Shown: positions 1 through 11,369 of the stretch, in pieces
Layout: every line of letters starts with the position of its first letter
How positions within the stretch are numbered: position 1 is the first letter of the stretch
Source of the DNA: Qipengyuania soli
GTDB taxonomy: Bacteria > Pseudomonadota > Alphaproteobacteria > Sphingomonadales > Sphingomonadaceae
Length of the DNA: 64,000 nucleotides
Assembly (NCBI RefSeq): GCF_015529805.1
Contig: NZ_CP064654.1
Span: 2,170,001 to 2,234,000, forward strand
Reading direction: 5' to 3'
Notes under the pieces: generated by a model
Seen by the model: the letters and a program-made list of their open reading frames with translations, nothing else
What the model was told of the DNA's origin: nothing
Database searches by the model: none
Position numbers and translations under genes: made by a program

Positions 1-1178
1 ACCCGCGCGAACTGGCCGAACAGATTTACGACCTCGCCCTGCTGCGCCAGCTGGTGACGGTGGGCCGCAACCTCGTCGAGGGCGCACTCGACACTTCGGA
101 CGAGGTCGAACCGCTCAAGAAGATCGAGCAGGCAGAAGCCGATCTCTACCGCGTCGCCGAAGGGGCGACGACGGGCAGCGAGGCGCAGAGTTTCCGCACC
201 GCGGCCTTCGGCGCGCTACAGGTGGTCCAGGCTGCGATGAATTCGGGCGGGCGCTTTTCGGGCAAGACCACCGGCCTCGACACGATCAACGACAAGACCA
301 GCGGCCTGCACAATTCCGACCTCGTGATCCTCGCGGGGCGTCCGGCGATGGGCAAGACCTCGCTGGCGACCAACATCGCCTTCAACGCTGCCTCACGCCT
401 GATGCGCGACCTGCGCGACGGGATCGACCGCGCGGATTCGCCCGGGGCAGGCGTTGCGTTTTTCAGCCTCGAAATGAGCGCCGACCAGCTGGCAACGCGT
501 ATCCTTGCCGAACAGGCGGAGATTTCGAGCGAGAAGCTGCGTTCTGGCAAGCTGTCGCGCGACGAATTCCAGCGCCTGTCCTTCGCCAGCCAGGAACTGA
601 CCGACCTCCCGCTTTACATCGACGACACGCCGGCCCTAACCATCGGCGCACTGCGCACCCGCGCGCGGCGGTTGAAGCGGCGGCATGATATCGGCCTCGT
701 CGTGGTCGACTACCTTCAGCTGCTGCAGGGGTCGGGTCGCGCAAGCGACAATCGCGTCAACGAAATCTCCGAGATCAGCCGCGGATTGAAAACGCTGGCC
801 AAGGAGCTTCATGTTCCGGTTATCGCGCTGTCCCAGCTGTCACGTCAGGTCGAGAGCCGCGAAGACAAGCGGCCCCAGCTTTCCGACCTGCGCGAATCCG
901 GCTCGATCGAGCAGGACGCGGACATGGTATGGTTCATCTACCGAGCGGAATACTACCACAACGCGCTGAAGCCCGACACGCCGGACGAAACCTCGTCGGA
1001 AGACGTGCGGATGAAATATGCCGAGTGGGAGGCCAAGCATCTCGAACTGGTCAACAAGGCCACGCTGATTGTTGCCAAGCAGCGCCATGGTTCGACCGGC
1101 AACGTGCCCCTGCTGTTCCACAGCGAGTATACCAAGTTCAGCAGCCCCGATATCCGCTACACGGACGACTACGAATAG
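1..1178 (+). CDS. dnaB: Replicative DNA helicase DnaB, C-terminal part (5' end outside window)
   Basis: This is the hexameric helicase that unwinds DNA at the replication fork. The open frame (first whole codon at position 3) runs in from the window edge, so the N-terminal primase-interaction domain is only partly present. The RecA-like ATPase domain is complete. It has a Walker A in the segment RPAMGKTSLA, FFSLEMS, a Walker B VVVDYLQLL, and the typical SQLSRQVE and DLRESGSIEQDAD segments. It ends two bases before the convergent phospholipase D gene, with no visible terminator between them. Identity is certain. The true start cannot be seen. Confidence 0.96.
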   Translation, partial: PRELAEQIYDLALLRQLVTVGRNLVEGALDTSDEVEPLKKIEQAEADLYRVAEGATTGSEAQSFRTAAFGALQVVQAAMNSGGRFSGKTTGLDTINDKTSGLHNSDLVILAGRPAMGKTSLATNIAFNAASRLMRDLRDGIDRADSPGAGVAFFSLEMSADQLATRILAEQAEISSEKLRSGKLSRDEFQRLSFASQELTDLPLYIDDTPALTIGALRTRARRLKRRHDIGLVVVDYLQLLQGSGRASDNRVNEISEISRGLKTLAKELHVPVIALSQLSRQVESREDKRPQLSDLRESGSIEQDADMVWFIYRAEYYHNALKPDTPDETSSEDVRMKYAEWEAKHLELVNKATLIVAKQRHGSTGNVPLLFHSEYTKFSSPDIRYTDDYE

Positions 1179-1179
1179 G

Positions 1180-2379
1180 TCAGATGCCCAGGTTCAGCCT
1201 GCGCGTCACCGTGTAGTCGATTACCGAGACCAGCACCCAGCCCATCCACCAGCGCACGCGGTTGAACACGGTGCGCCGCTGGCGATGCAGTTCAGGGGTG
1301 ATCTCCTCCGACGCGGCAATCTGGCGTCCGATATATTCGCGCAGCGTGTCGGCGAGCACGCGGTCCTCGATCCGCAGCATGATCTCGAGGTTGAGATAAA
1401 GGCTGCGCATGTCGAAATTGGCGCTGCCCATGTAAACCGCGTCGTCGAGCACCAGCAGCTTCGTGTGCAGCTTGCACGGGCTGAACTCCCAGATCTTCGC
1501 CCCACGCTTGAGCAGGTAGGAGTAGAGCGAGCGCGTCGCTCCAAGCGTTGCGCCATTGTCGCTCTTGGCCGCCATCAGCAGGCGGGTATGGCCCTTGCGT
1601 GCCACCCGCGCGATGCGCCGAAGGAGTGTGTAGGGCGGCGAAAAGTAGGCCATGAAGATGTCGAGCTTCTCGCCATCGACGAGATCACGGGTGACGCTGC
1701 GTGCCCAACTCGACAGACCTCGTGTCGGTCCACCGACCAGCCAGCGCGCATGGCCTTCGGGCGCGGTCCACTCCCACTTGCCGACCGTTTCGCGAATGGC
1801 GCGGAAATGGGCATCCTTATCGTCGGTCCAGTCGGCGAGGCGCTCGAACCAGTCGGTAAGGCCTCCCACCGCATCGCCCTCGATCCCGATGGCGAGGTCG
1901 TTCCAGCCGTTCTCTTCCGGCGGGGCGAAATAGCTATCCTCGATGTTGAACCCGCCGAACAGCGCACGCTTGCCGTCGGCGATGACCATCTTCTGGTGGT
2001 TGCGGATGAGGTATCTCAGGCCGATCCGCGGCGAGAAGCAGAAGAACCGCCCGCCTGCATCGACCAGCGGCTGGAGGAAGGCGTCGGATGCGGAAGCCCC
2101 GAAACGGTCGATGATCAGCGTCACTGCGACGCCACGCCTCGCGGCTGCGGCCAGCGCATCACGCAGTTCCGCGCTCACCCGGTCCTCGGCGAAGATGTAG
2201 AAGCAGATGTCGAGCCGCTCCTTGGCTGAGGCGACGATTTCCATCAACGCTTCGCGCCGGTCCGCTCCTGCCGGATAGAAGGTGAGCGACTGGCCCTGCG
2301 CCTCGACCGCGAAGGGTGGCGGGTCGGCATAAGGTGCAGTTGCGGGCGTGGTCTCGCTCTCTCCCATCGGTGCGAGCAT
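1180..2379 (-). CDS. Phospholipase D family protein (cardiolipin synthase-like)
   Basis: This is a two-domain phospholipase D/cardiolipin synthase family enzyme, probably acting on phospholipids at the membrane. Both HKD signatures are visible. The first is HQKMVIADGKRALFGGFN and the second HTKLLVLDDAVYMGSANFD, each followed by the glycine/serine and asparagine of the family. No long N-terminal membrane anchor is seen, unlike classical ClsA, so the exact reaction is open. The frame extends upstream to a TTG at 2478, but that would overlap the divergent rpoZ start. The ATG at 2379 follows a G-rich Shine-Dalgarno and is preferred. An ATG at 2367 is also possible. Confidence 0.85.
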   Translation of the reverse strand: MLAPMGESETTPATAPYADPPPFAVEAQGQSLTFYPAGADRREALMEIVASAKERLDICFYIFAEDRVSAELRDALAAAARRGVAVTLIIDRFGASASDAFLQPLVDAGGRFFCFSPRIGLRYLIRNHQKMVIADGKRALFGGFNIEDSYFAPPEENGWNDLAIGIEGDAVGGLTDWFERLADWTDDKDAHFRAIRETVGKWEWTAPEGHARWLVGGPTRGLSSWARSVTRDLVDGEKLDIFMAYFSPPYTLLRRIARVARKGHTRLLMAAKSDNGATLGATRSLYSYLLKRGAKIWEFSPCKLHTKLLVLDDAVYMGSANFDMRSLYLNLEIMLRIEDRVLADTLREYIGRQIAASEEITPELHRQRRTVFNRVRWWMGWVLVSVIDYTVTRRLNLGI

Positions 2380-2477
2380 TAGCGCCCCCGCGCTGCGGCG
2401 CAAATCCTTGACTGTCCGGCCCACAAAACCTATGTCGCCGCCTTTCCCGGATTCTCTAGAATATATCGGAGTGCCCA

Positions 2478-2822
2478 ATGGCGCGCGTTACCGTCGAAGA
2501 TTGCGTAGACAAGGTCCCCAACCGTTTCGATCTCGTGCTGCTGGCTGCCCAGCGCGCGCGTGAGATTTCGGGCGGTGCGGAACTGACCGTCGATCGCGAC
2601 CGCGACAAGAACCCGGTCGTCGCGCTGCGCGAAATCGCCGAGCAGACGATCAAGCCCAAGGATCTTCAGGAAGCCGCCGTCACCAACCTGCAGAAGATCC
2701 TGCCGGACGACGACGACGAGATGGATGAAGTCGGCTCGCTGAGCCAGTCGGCCGAAGCCCTGCGCATTACCGCATCGGCTCCGACCCGTTCGACCTCGAT
2801 CGGCGGCGACTACGACGGCTGA
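2478..2822 (+). CDS. rpoZ: DNA-directed RNA polymerase subunit omega
   Basis: Omega is a small subunit that helps assemble and stabilise RNA polymerase by clamping beta'. The 114-residue product starts [13 protein letters not shown]. It carries the family core [19 protein letters not shown] and the segment [12 protein letters not shown], and it has the usual length with a short serine/threonine-rich tail. It is transcribed alone and divergently from the phospholipase D gene. A strong hairpin terminator follows. Confidence 0.97.
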   Translation: MARVTVEDCVDKVPNRFDLVLLAAQRAREISGGAELTVDRDRDKNPVVALREIAEQTIKPKDLQEAAVTNLQKILPDDDDEMDEVGSLSQSAEALRITASAPTRSTSIGGDYDG

Positions 2823-2851
2823 TCCGTTTGCCATCGGCAGATCAATGAAGA

Positions 2852-2876
2852 CCCGCCCCTCACCGGGCGGGTTTTT
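2852..2876 (+). terminator. Rho-independent terminator after rpoZ
   Basis: The arms CCCGCCC (2852-2858) and GGGCGGG (2865-2871) enclose a six-base loop and are followed by five T. This terminates rpoZ just before the convergent sterol-desaturase-family gene ends. Confidence 0.9.
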
Positions 2877-2890
2877 CATTTCCGGCCAGG

Positions 2891-3682
2891 CTATTTTCGA
2901 AACGGAAGCAACAGGGTCCAGCCAAGCCTGTGCGGCCGCACGTCCTGGTATTCGTCCAGTCCGATGGTGATCGCATCCGGTCCTGAAGCAGCGCGGTCGG
3001 TATAGGTCCCGAAGAGGCGATCCCAGCCAGACAGCAGTGTTCCATAATTGCTGTCGGTCTCGCGCTGGAGCGCCGAATGGTGGATGCGGTGCATTCCGGG
3101 TGTGACGAGAACTGTCCGAGCCGAACCTTCCACTGCCTTGGGCAGTGCGAAGTTCGCATGGGTGAACAGCGTCGCGATGTTGAACACCGTCTCGAAGACG
3201 AAGACCCCCAGCGCCGGCAAACCCAGCGCAACGACAACGGCCATCTTGTAGAGCATCGACGCGACGATCTCCAATGGGTGGAATCGTGCCGCCGTGGTGA
3301 CATCGAATTGCGGATCGGAATGGTGGACCTTGTGCAGCCGCCACAACAGCGGGACGCGATGGGTCGCTCGGTGCTGCCAGTAGAGCGCCATGTCCAGCGC
3401 GATGACGGCCATGGCGATACCGGCCCAATCCGGCAATCCAACAAGGTTCAGAAGACCCCAGCCCCGCTCCGCCGCAAGAGCAGCGGCGCCGACCATCAGG
3501 AGTGGTACCAGCAATCTGACTGCAATCGTGTCGATTGCGAACAAGGCAAGGTTGGTGACCCAGCGATGCCCGCGAACTGTCGGGCGCGCCGGCGAGACGA
3601 ATTCGATCGCGGCGAAGATACCAAAAACACCCGCCATTGCGAGGAACGCGAGCAATTGGGCTGTGTCGTCCGGCGCGGCCAT
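2891..3682 (-). CDS. Sterol desaturase / fatty acid hydroxylase superfamily membrane protein
   Basis: This is a non-haem di-iron membrane oxygenase of the fatty acid hydroxylase superfamily. The histidine boxes that bind the iron pair are all present: HRATHR, then HKVHH, then a late HRIHH. Several hydrophobic segments surround them, including LLAFLAMAGVFGIFAAIEF near the N terminus. The substrate could be a carotenoid, hopanoid, lipid or alkyl chain and cannot be told from sequence. The frame opens at a TTG (3697), but the ATG at 3682 follows an AAGG site and is preferred. The gene stands alone and diverges from the DUF3667 gene. Confidence 0.87.
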   Translation of the reverse strand: MAAPDDTAQLLAFLAMAGVFGIFAAIEFVSPARPTVRGHRWVTNLALFAIDTIAVRLLVPLLMVGAAALAAERGWGLLNLVGLPDWAGIAMAVIALDMALYWQHRATHRVPLLWRLHKVHHSDPQFDVTTAARFHPLEIVASMLYKMAVVVALGLPALGVFVFETVFNIATLFTHANFALPKAVEGSARTVLVTPGMHRIHHSALQRETDSNYGTLLSGWDRLFGTYTDRAASGPDAITIGLDEYQDVRPHRLGWTLLLPFRK

Positions 3683-3776
3683 GACGCCTTGTCGCAAGCA
3701 TGCGGAAGAACGGCAAGCTGGCGATTGCCTCCCAAATCGCGCATTCTATATGGCGGGGCCTCACACGGGGGACGCA

Positions 3777-4862
3777 ATGAGCGATTTTGGCGAAGCACTG
3801 GGCACAGCGATTGAAGGCGGGCTGTTTTCGAAAGCAGTCTCGCGAAAGGAGGGCGGCTCTCCCGGCGAACCCGCGCTCGAGAAGGGCCATTTTGCCGAGG
3901 GCAGCTGCCTCAATTGCGGGACACAGCTAATCGGCGCGCATTGCCACGAATGCGGGCAGAAGGCCCATCTCCACCGAACCATGGGCGCCTTCATGCACGA
4001 CCTGCTCCACGGCGCACTGCATTTCGAAGGCAAGACGTGGAAAACGCTGCCCATGCTCTTCTTCAAGCCGGGCGAACTGACCCGCCGCTATGTCGAGGGC
4101 GAAAGGGCGCGCTTCGTTTCACCGATGGCGTTGTTCCTCTTTTCGATCTTCCTTATGTTCGCCGTGTTCCAGGCAGTGGGCCTGTCTGCGCCGACCGAAA
4201 TTCACACGTCGGATGCGCTGAAGGCCGATCTCGAACACGTCTATACCGAAGCGAAGACCAAGACCGTCGAGCAGCGGGAGCGGGTGGCCAAGATGGCTCC
4301 GGACAACGAACGTTATGCCGACGCCAAGGCCCGCCTCGACAAGTACGAGGAAGAGCTGGCCGATCTGGAGAAAGCCCGGTCGCTGGTAGTCGATACAAAG
4401 GTCGCGTCCGGGGTAAAGGTCAACGGTATCGGCGTGCCGTGGATCGATAAGGGGCTGGAGAAATGGAAATCAAACCCCGGCCTCATGCTCTACAAGCTGC
4501 AGAGCAACAGTTACAAATTCAGTTGGTTGCTGATCCCGCTGTCCATTCCCTTCATGTCACTGCTATTCCTGTGGCGCCGAAAGTACCGCGCCTATGACCA
4601 CGCGATCTTTGTGACCTATTCGATCGCGTTCATGTCTTTGCTCTTCATCATTATCTCGGTCCTGGTGAAGATGGGAGCACCTGAATGGACCTGGGGCATA
4701 CTCGTTGGCTTTGTGCCGCCGCTGCACATCTACAAGCAGTTGCGCGGAGCCTACGGCCTCTCCCGCTTCTCGGCGTTCTGGCGCCTGTGCGTACTGAGCA
4801 TATTCGTGATGATCGTGCTTTCGCTGTTCCTGCAGCTACTGCTGGTCATCGGAGTATTCTGA
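3777..4862 (+). CDS. DUF3667 family membrane protein with N-terminal zinc-ribbon-like motif
   Basis: This 361-residue protein is of unknown function. A cytoplasmic N-terminal part holds CLNCG and, about 14 residues later, CHECGQ, a likely zinc ribbon. Next comes the family stretch with FEGKTWKTLPMLFFKPGELT, a transmembrane segment (FLFSIFLMFAVFQAVGL), a charged helical section of about 70 residues that could form a coiled coil, and three more hydrophobic segments at the C terminus. The frame is open from 3390, but homology begins at MSDFGEAL (ATG 3777). A bidirectional hairpin separates it from ftsH. Confidence 0.75.
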   Translation: MSDFGEALGTAIEGGLFSKAVSRKEGGSPGEPALEKGHFAEGSCLNCGTQLIGAHCHECGQKAHLHRTMGAFMHDLLHGALHFEGKTWKTLPMLFFKPGELTRRYVEGERARFVSPMALFLFSIFLMFAVFQAVGLSAPTEIHTSDALKADLEHVYTEAKTKTVEQRERVAKMAPDNERYADAKARLDKYEEELADLEKARSLVVDTKVASGVKVNGIGVPWIDKGLEKWKSNPGLMLYKLQSNSYKFSWLLIPLSIPFMSLLFLWRRKYRAYDHAIFVTYSIAFMSLLFIIISVLVKMGAPEWTWGILVGFVPPLHIYKQLRGAYGLSRFSAFWRLCVLSIFVMIVLSLFLQLLLVIGVF

Positions 4863-4873
4863 GCGACAACGAA

Positions 4874-4901
4874 AAAGGGGCGCCCGCGAGGACGCCCCTT
4901 T
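4874..4901. terminator. Bidirectional hairpin terminator between DUF3667 gene and ftsH
   Basis: AAAGGGGCG (4874-4882) pairs perfectly with CGCCCCTTT (4893-4901) around a ten-base loop. A run of A on the left and T on the right lets it serve both convergent genes. Confidence 0.85.
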
Positions 4902-4920
4902 CCATCGTTTGGGTACTGGA

Positions 4921-6873
<1,953 letters not shown>

Positions 6874-6954
6874 GCGCACAAATCCTTTCGTGCCACCCAA
6901 TGTAGGATAGCACCGGTGAATGGCAAGTTGACTGCGCCCGCGATATTTTCGCTC

Positions 6955-7926
6955 TCAGGCAGCGATACGTTCGATCAGCCAGAAGGCTCCGGTCACCCCT
7001 ATCGCATAGGTTGCGATCCGCAGCATGGCTTGTTCGACAGTGGGAGCGAAGCGTTCGACGAGTGCCCTTAGGCCGAGGACGGCGGCTATGATGAGTAGCT
7101 GCCCCGTTTCGACGCCGAGATTGAAGCTCACCAATGCTGCCGGCACCTCCCCCTCGGGCAGGCCGATTTCGCGCAGGGCGCCAGCGAAACCGAAACCATG
7201 AAGCAGGCCGAAAACGAAGGCCACTACCCAGGGCAGTCGCCGTGCGAGCGTCTCGCGCTCCCCTTTCGCCAGTTCGACGGCAAGGAACACGATCGACAGG
7301 GCGATCAGCACCTCGACCGGGCGCTGCGGCAGGCCCGTCACGCCAAGGGTCACGGCGGCGAGGGTCAGCGAATGCGCCACGGTGAAAGCGGTGGCGGCCT
7401 TCACCACCGGCCACGGCCGTGCGACCAGCAGGACCAGCGCGATGACGAACAGCAGGTGATCCCACCCTTCGAGGATGTGGATCACCCCGATACGAAAATA
7501 GCTGCGCCACACCTGTGCGCTTTCCGGCTTCGCCGCGATCCGGGCAGTGGGCGCTTCGGTGGTGAGCCTGTAGACCTGAACCGGACGGCCCGCTGGCGCG
7601 ATCCGCACGATCGCATCTGCGTTGCCGGCAAGCGCAGGCCAGCCGATCTCGCCACCCTCGACGTGCCCGGCACAAGCGACGTTCGCCCGACCGACCAGCG
7701 CGAGCGCCGCCAGGTCGCGGGCGGGTTGCCCTACCATGCGGCACCCTCGGGGAAGCGTCGGCACCAGAAGCTCGTCGTCGGCTGGGCTGGAGAGCGGCTG
7801 CTTCCAGCTCAGGCGCCACTGCTGACCGACAGACTGCTCGAACTGGATCGACACCGGGCGCAACTCGTCCGCCGCGGCAGGACCTGCGAAGAGAAGCAGG
7901 ACAAGCAGCGCCGCCAGCCAACGCAT
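6955..7926 (-). CDS. HupE/UreJ family membrane protein
   Basis: This 323-residue protein has a cleavable signal peptide (LAALLVLLLFAGPAAADE), an extracytoplasmic domain of about 130 residues, and a C-terminal block of roughly six membrane helices. The block begins FRIGVIHILEGWDHLLF and contains the HupE/UreJ-type histidine signatures (GWDHLLF, AHSLTL, GLLHGFGFA). Relatives are proposed to move nickel or other metals, but this subfamily is uncharacterised. Its ATG overlaps the stop of the PpiC-like gene by four bases, so it is translated with that gene and the DUF3604 gene. Confidence 0.8.
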   Translation of the reverse strand: MRWLAALLVLLLFAGPAAADELRPVSIQFEQSVGQQWRLSWKQPLSSPADDELLVPTLPRGCRMVGQPARDLAALALVGRANVACAGHVEGGEIGWPALAGNADAIVRIAPAGRPVQVYRLTTEAPTARIAAKPESAQVWRSYFRIGVIHILEGWDHLLFVIALVLLVARPWPVVKAATAFTVAHSLTLAAVTLGVTGLPQRPVEVLIALSIVFLAVELAKGERETLARRLPWVVAFVFGLLHGFGFAGALREIGLPEGEVPAALVSFNLGVETGQLLIIAAVLGLRALVERFAPTVEQAMLRIATYAIGVTGAFWLIERIAA

Positions 7927-8711
7927 CAGTCGACCCTTACGCGGTAGGCATCGCGGAGCACGCGATAGGCCCGTTCGCGCCGCTCCGCGATGGTCGCGTT
8001 GCGCCAGTCTGCCTCGACCCTGTCCCTGACCTCCGCGAGCGGCGGCACCTTGCCGGTTTCACGCGCGAGCAGGCGGACGAGATGCCAGCCGAATCCCGAA
8101 GGGATAGGCCCCTGCCACGTCTCCCCCGGCGAAAGCTGCGCGAGTGCCTCGGCGAACTGCTGGCCGAAGATGTCGCGAACTTCGCGTCTGTCCTTGGCAT
8201 CGACGCTCGCCGGAAGGCTAATCGGGAAGCCGCGCGGGTTAGCTTGGGCTTTGGCATTACCGGCTGCTTCCTCGCTGGCGAAATACAGCTGGTCGAAACT
8301 TACCGTGCCATTGTCGACGAAGCGCTGCGGGTGATCCGCCAGCCACTTCTCCAGCGTCTTGTCACTCACGCTCTCGGTTTCGGCGCTGGCAGAGGCAAGC
8401 TCGTCCATCTTGGTCGAGAGGCGGCGCCGAACCACAGCGTCGTCGCGGTCGAGACCGAGCCGTAGAGCCTCGCGGTAGAGAACTTCCTCACGCACCCAGC
8501 GATCGATCAGCCCGTCCATTTCGGCATCGGTCGGAGAGCGCCCGACGGTGCGCTCGAAGCCAAGGGCGATCCCCGCCCGCTCGTCATCGCTTAGCGAAAT
8601 GGTGCGGGAGGCAGGGTCGACCGGGTTACCGAACCACACAAGGCCGATGTAGATGGCCGCGCCCGCCAGCAGGAAATGAACCAGCGGTTCGCGCAGCAGC
8701 CTTCGTATCAC
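7926..8711 (-). CDS. Parvulin-type peptidyl-prolyl cis-trans isomerase, membrane-anchored
   Basis: This 261-residue protein has one N-terminal membrane segment (FLLAGAAIYIGLVWFG). A helical SurA-like region follows, then a C-terminal PpiC/rotamase-like domain that includes GPIPSGFGWHLVRLL and a predicted foldase role in the periplasm. It starts with GTG in a GTGA overlap with the DUF3604 stop and overlaps the HupE-like start, so the three genes form one operon. It may fold one of its neighbours (inference). Confidence 0.8.
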   Translation of the reverse strand: MIRRLLREPLVHFLLAGAAIYIGLVWFGNPVDPASRTISLSDDERAGIALGFERTVGRSPTDAEMDGLIDRWVREEVLYREALRLGLDRDDAVVRRRLSTKMDELASASAETESVSDKTLEKWLADHPQRFVDNGTVSFDQLYFASEEAAGNAKAQANPRGFPISLPASVDAKDRREVRDIFGQQFAEALAQLSPGETWQGPIPSGFGWHLVRLLARETGKVPPLAEVRDRVEADWRNATIAERRERAYRVLRDAYRVRVD

Positions 8712-10645
8712 GTACCCTCCATGATCGGCGGGGCGTCACCGACCTGCTTCGGCGTTGCAGGGCGCAACCAGACGGGCGAACTGTAGGCACGTTCCTGCGC
8801 GACTGCCGACGCCATCGCGTCCTTCGACAGCTTAATGCCAAAGCGCTTGGCATCGAACAGGATCCAGCGCGGCGTCGGGATTTCGAGGACGCGAACGTAG
8901 TAGAATGCCCTCTGCCCCGCGCGATAGTCCGGGTCGGTCCAGGTCGCACGCAGTTCGGCAGCACCGATCGCGTTCTGGTAGCTCGCCTCAGCGCGATTGA
9001 CCGTGTCGCCAACCAGCGGGATCTTGCCACCGACCCTGGCGCGCTTGCCGTCCATGTCCGACCAGGCGACGTCGTAGATCTTCTCCTGCGCCTTTCCCGA
9101 AGCGTCGACCCAGCCTTTTATCACCTGCACGCGATCGAGGTTGGCCCCGTCGGGGTCCTTGAGGGCCGAGATCAGGAAAACCGGCGGCTTGCCGCTGTCG
9201 GCCAGTTCGCCGCCCATCGGCACGCCGCGCTTGTATCCTGCACGGACCCAGTCGCCGCCCCAGTCCTGCGCGGTGAAGTCGAACCCGGCGAACAGGCGCA
9301 GGACCATGCGCGGTCCGGTCGTGGCATAGGTCTCCCTCCGCTTGAACGCATCGAAGATCTCGGCACGCGTGTTCCCCCGCGCCCAGGCGGCGGCATAACC
9401 ACCCGCGAGGTAGTTCCAGCCGAAGCGCCCAACGCGCGTACCCAGGTTCTGCGGTTCCATGGCGCGGCCCGGCCGCGGCTCGTTGCCGGTATGTTTGCCG
9501 AAGAAATTGTCCTCGTCGCCGGTCGACAGCGCAGTGTGGCTATCAGTCGAACCGATCAGGCCGAAGGCATAGGGATTGACCCCCAGTTGCGCCTCCAGCG
9601 TCAGGCCGCGCAGGAGCGCCGATCGCACATAGGACCCGGCAAACATGTCGGGCGTCGTCTTGTGCGTGAGCGGCAGGTTGCCGAGGTCCCAGCCGGTCAC
9701 CCCGAAACCGGCGAACTCGTCGTTGGGCGAAAGGAAGGGATGGGTCTCGCTGTCGCCCTTGATCTGCGTCGCCTCGACGACAGGCTCATGCGCCGAACGG
9801 CGGCGCGCATACTCGGCCGTCATCGGTCCGCCGTCGGGCCCGACCAGTTCGAACATCATGCCGTTGGACAGGTTGGAATTGTGGGGGATCGCGAGGATCT
9901 GGCCCCCGGTGTCCTTCTCGTAGGCGTCCATGTAGTCCCACAGCTGCTCGACTTTCATGTCGAGGCCCGGGAACGGCACCACCTGCCCTGTCTTTGCCGC
10001 GCCGTCCCTGAACATGACCACCCGGTGGAGGTTGTTGCCGTCGGGCATCAGGCTCCATTCGAACCCGGCGAAGGAGGTGAACTTGCCCGGCTGGTTGTAG
10101 CGGTCGAGCAGGGCGACATGGCGCGTCCAGAGATTTCGCGTTGCCTTGGCGGTCCTTTCCGGGTCGCGCATGGCAGAGGGGATTTCGTTATTGGCGGCCG
10201 CGGTTATCAACTGAGCCACGGCCCTTTGCGACTGCTCGGGGCTCTCGTGCATCATGTCGTACCAGCGGCGCAGGACCGGATCGCGCACGAGCATGCGCGG
10301 GGAATCGTACAGGCGCCTGGTTGCACCCATCGCGTCCGAGTGGTCCGAGATGACGAGGAAATCGAGTGGCCGCGCGAGTTGCGCCTTCATTCCGGTAGTC
10401 GCCGTGACCTCTTCACCGCGGGCGAATTTCAACGCGTCTTCGGGCCCCAGGCGAACGCCGAACCCGAAGGCATCGACCGAAATGTCGGTGTGGAGGTGAG
10501 TGTCGCCCCAATAGGGTCGGTCCGGAAACTCCGCCAGCTTGATCGTGTCGGTTCCATCGCCGCTCTGCGTTTCATCGACGCCACCCGGACCCATATTGCA
10601 GCCCGCGAGCGTCAAAGACGCCGCAGCCAACCACCATGCCTTCAT
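8708..10645 (-). CDS. DUF3604 domain lipoprotein
   Basis: This 645-residue secreted lipoprotein has a lipobox LTLAGC after a short hydrophobic stretch. The DUF3604 region resembles PHP-type metal-dependent hydrolases: YWGDTHLHT near residue 45, LVISDHSD, and later FEWSLM and STDSHTA contribute plausible metal-binding His and Asp residues. The substrate is unknown. It heads the operon with ppiC-like and hupE-like genes, and GGGGAGAG precedes its ATG. The family is clear. The reaction is not. Confidence 0.8.
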   Translation of the reverse strand: MKAWWLAAASLTLAGCNMGPGGVDETQSGDGTDTIKLAEFPDRPYWGDTHLHTDISVDAFGFGVRLGPEDALKFARGEEVTATTGMKAQLARPLDFLVISDHSDAMGATRRLYDSPRMLVRDPVLRRWYDMMHESPEQSQRAVAQLITAAANNEIPSAMRDPERTAKATRNLWTRHVALLDRYNQPGKFTSFAGFEWSLMPDGNNLHRVVMFRDGAAKTGQVVPFPGLDMKVEQLWDYMDAYEKDTGGQILAIPHNSNLSNGMMFELVGPDGGPMTAEYARRRSAHEPVVEATQIKGDSETHPFLSPNDEFAGFGVTGWDLGNLPLTHKTTPDMFAGSYVRSALLRGLTLEAQLGVNPYAFGLIGSTDSHTALSTGDEDNFFGKHTGNEPRPGRAMEPQNLGTRVGRFGWNYLAGGYAAAWARGNTRAEIFDAFKRRETYATTGPRMVLRLFAGFDFTAQDWGGDWVRAGYKRGVPMGGELADSGKPPVFLISALKDPDGANLDRVQVIKGWVDASGKAQEKIYDVAWSDMDGKRARVGGKIPLVGDTVNRAEASYQNAIGAAELRATWTDPDYRAGQRAFYYVRVLEIPTPRWILFDAKRFGIKLSKDAMASAVAQERAYSSPVWLRPATPKQVGDAPPIMEGT

Positions 10646-10699
10646 TCCAGCTCTCCCCTGCCCTCTCGGACGGGAATGTGCGCGCAGGCCTGTGGCGCG

Positions 10700-11317
10700 T
10701 CAACCGGTCAGCTTCTCCGCGGCATCGAAGGTGACGAACATCCAGCCGCCGACGGCGCTGGCAAAGAGGGTGAAGATCAGCGAAGCGAGCAACAAGGCGC
10801 CGTCACGCACGGTCAGGGCGAGGCCGAGGACCGCATTGGCCAGCATCGGGATCGAACTGGCGAAGGGCAGGAACTCGAGCGGCGGGACGGTGCAGCACAG
10901 GAGCAGGACGACGACCGCGACCAGCTTGGGCGCCAGGCCTTCCGTTAGCGCTTCCAGCCTGCCTTCGCTGTGGCGGTCGAGAAAGTCCGCGAACCCGCGC
11001 ATCTTGCCCACCGCCTTGTGCAACTGTTTGCCCGAAACCGAGCGCTGCTGGATGAAATCGGGCATCCAGACGTGTTCGCGTCCCATCAGTAGCTGGAGCG
11101 CAGTTAGCGCGATAACCAGCGCCAGGAACGTCGGCACCCCCGGAATGCCACCGATGGGCGTCATTTCCATCAGTGCGGGGAGCATGATGAAGGGGCCGAA
11201 GCTGCGCTCGCCGAAGTCGTCGAGGACATCGCCAATACACACCTCTTCACGCGTCGCGGCGAGCTCGTCGAGTTCGCCGAGGACTTCGGTCACGCTTTCA
11301 TGGGCATGTTGCGACAA
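10700..11317 (-). CDS. exoD: Exopolysaccharide synthesis protein ExoD family
   Basis: This inner-membrane protein is of the ExoD family, linked in rhizobia to exopolysaccharide production but biochemically undefined. Family signatures are FGPFIMLPALMEMTPIGGIPGVPT and a run of hydrophobic helices in the second half. The frame reaches a TTG at 11341. The TTG at 11317, starting MSQHAHESVTEVL, lies seven bases after a strong GAGGAG and is the better start, giving about 205 residues. It is not part of an obvious polysaccharide cluster here. Confidence 0.8.
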   Translation of the reverse strand: MSQHAHESVTEVLGELDELAATREEVCIGDVLDDFGERSFGPFIMLPALMEMTPIGGIPGVPTFLALVIALTALQLLMGREHVWMPDFIQQRSVSGKQLHKAVGKMRGFADFLDRHSEGRLEALTEGLAPKLVAVVVLLLCCTVPPLEFLPFASSIPMLANAVLGLALTVRDGALLLASLIFTLFASAVGGWMFVTFDAAEKLTG

Positions 11318-11369
11318 GATGGTGCTCCTCGCGTGAGCCAACGCGCGAAGAGCCCTTACGGCTCCCCGA

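Noticed and set aside
2380..2478. N-terminal extension of the phospholipase D gene from TTG 2478
   Set aside because: It would overlap the divergent rpoZ start and shows no conserved sequence. The ATG at 2379 has a ribosome site.
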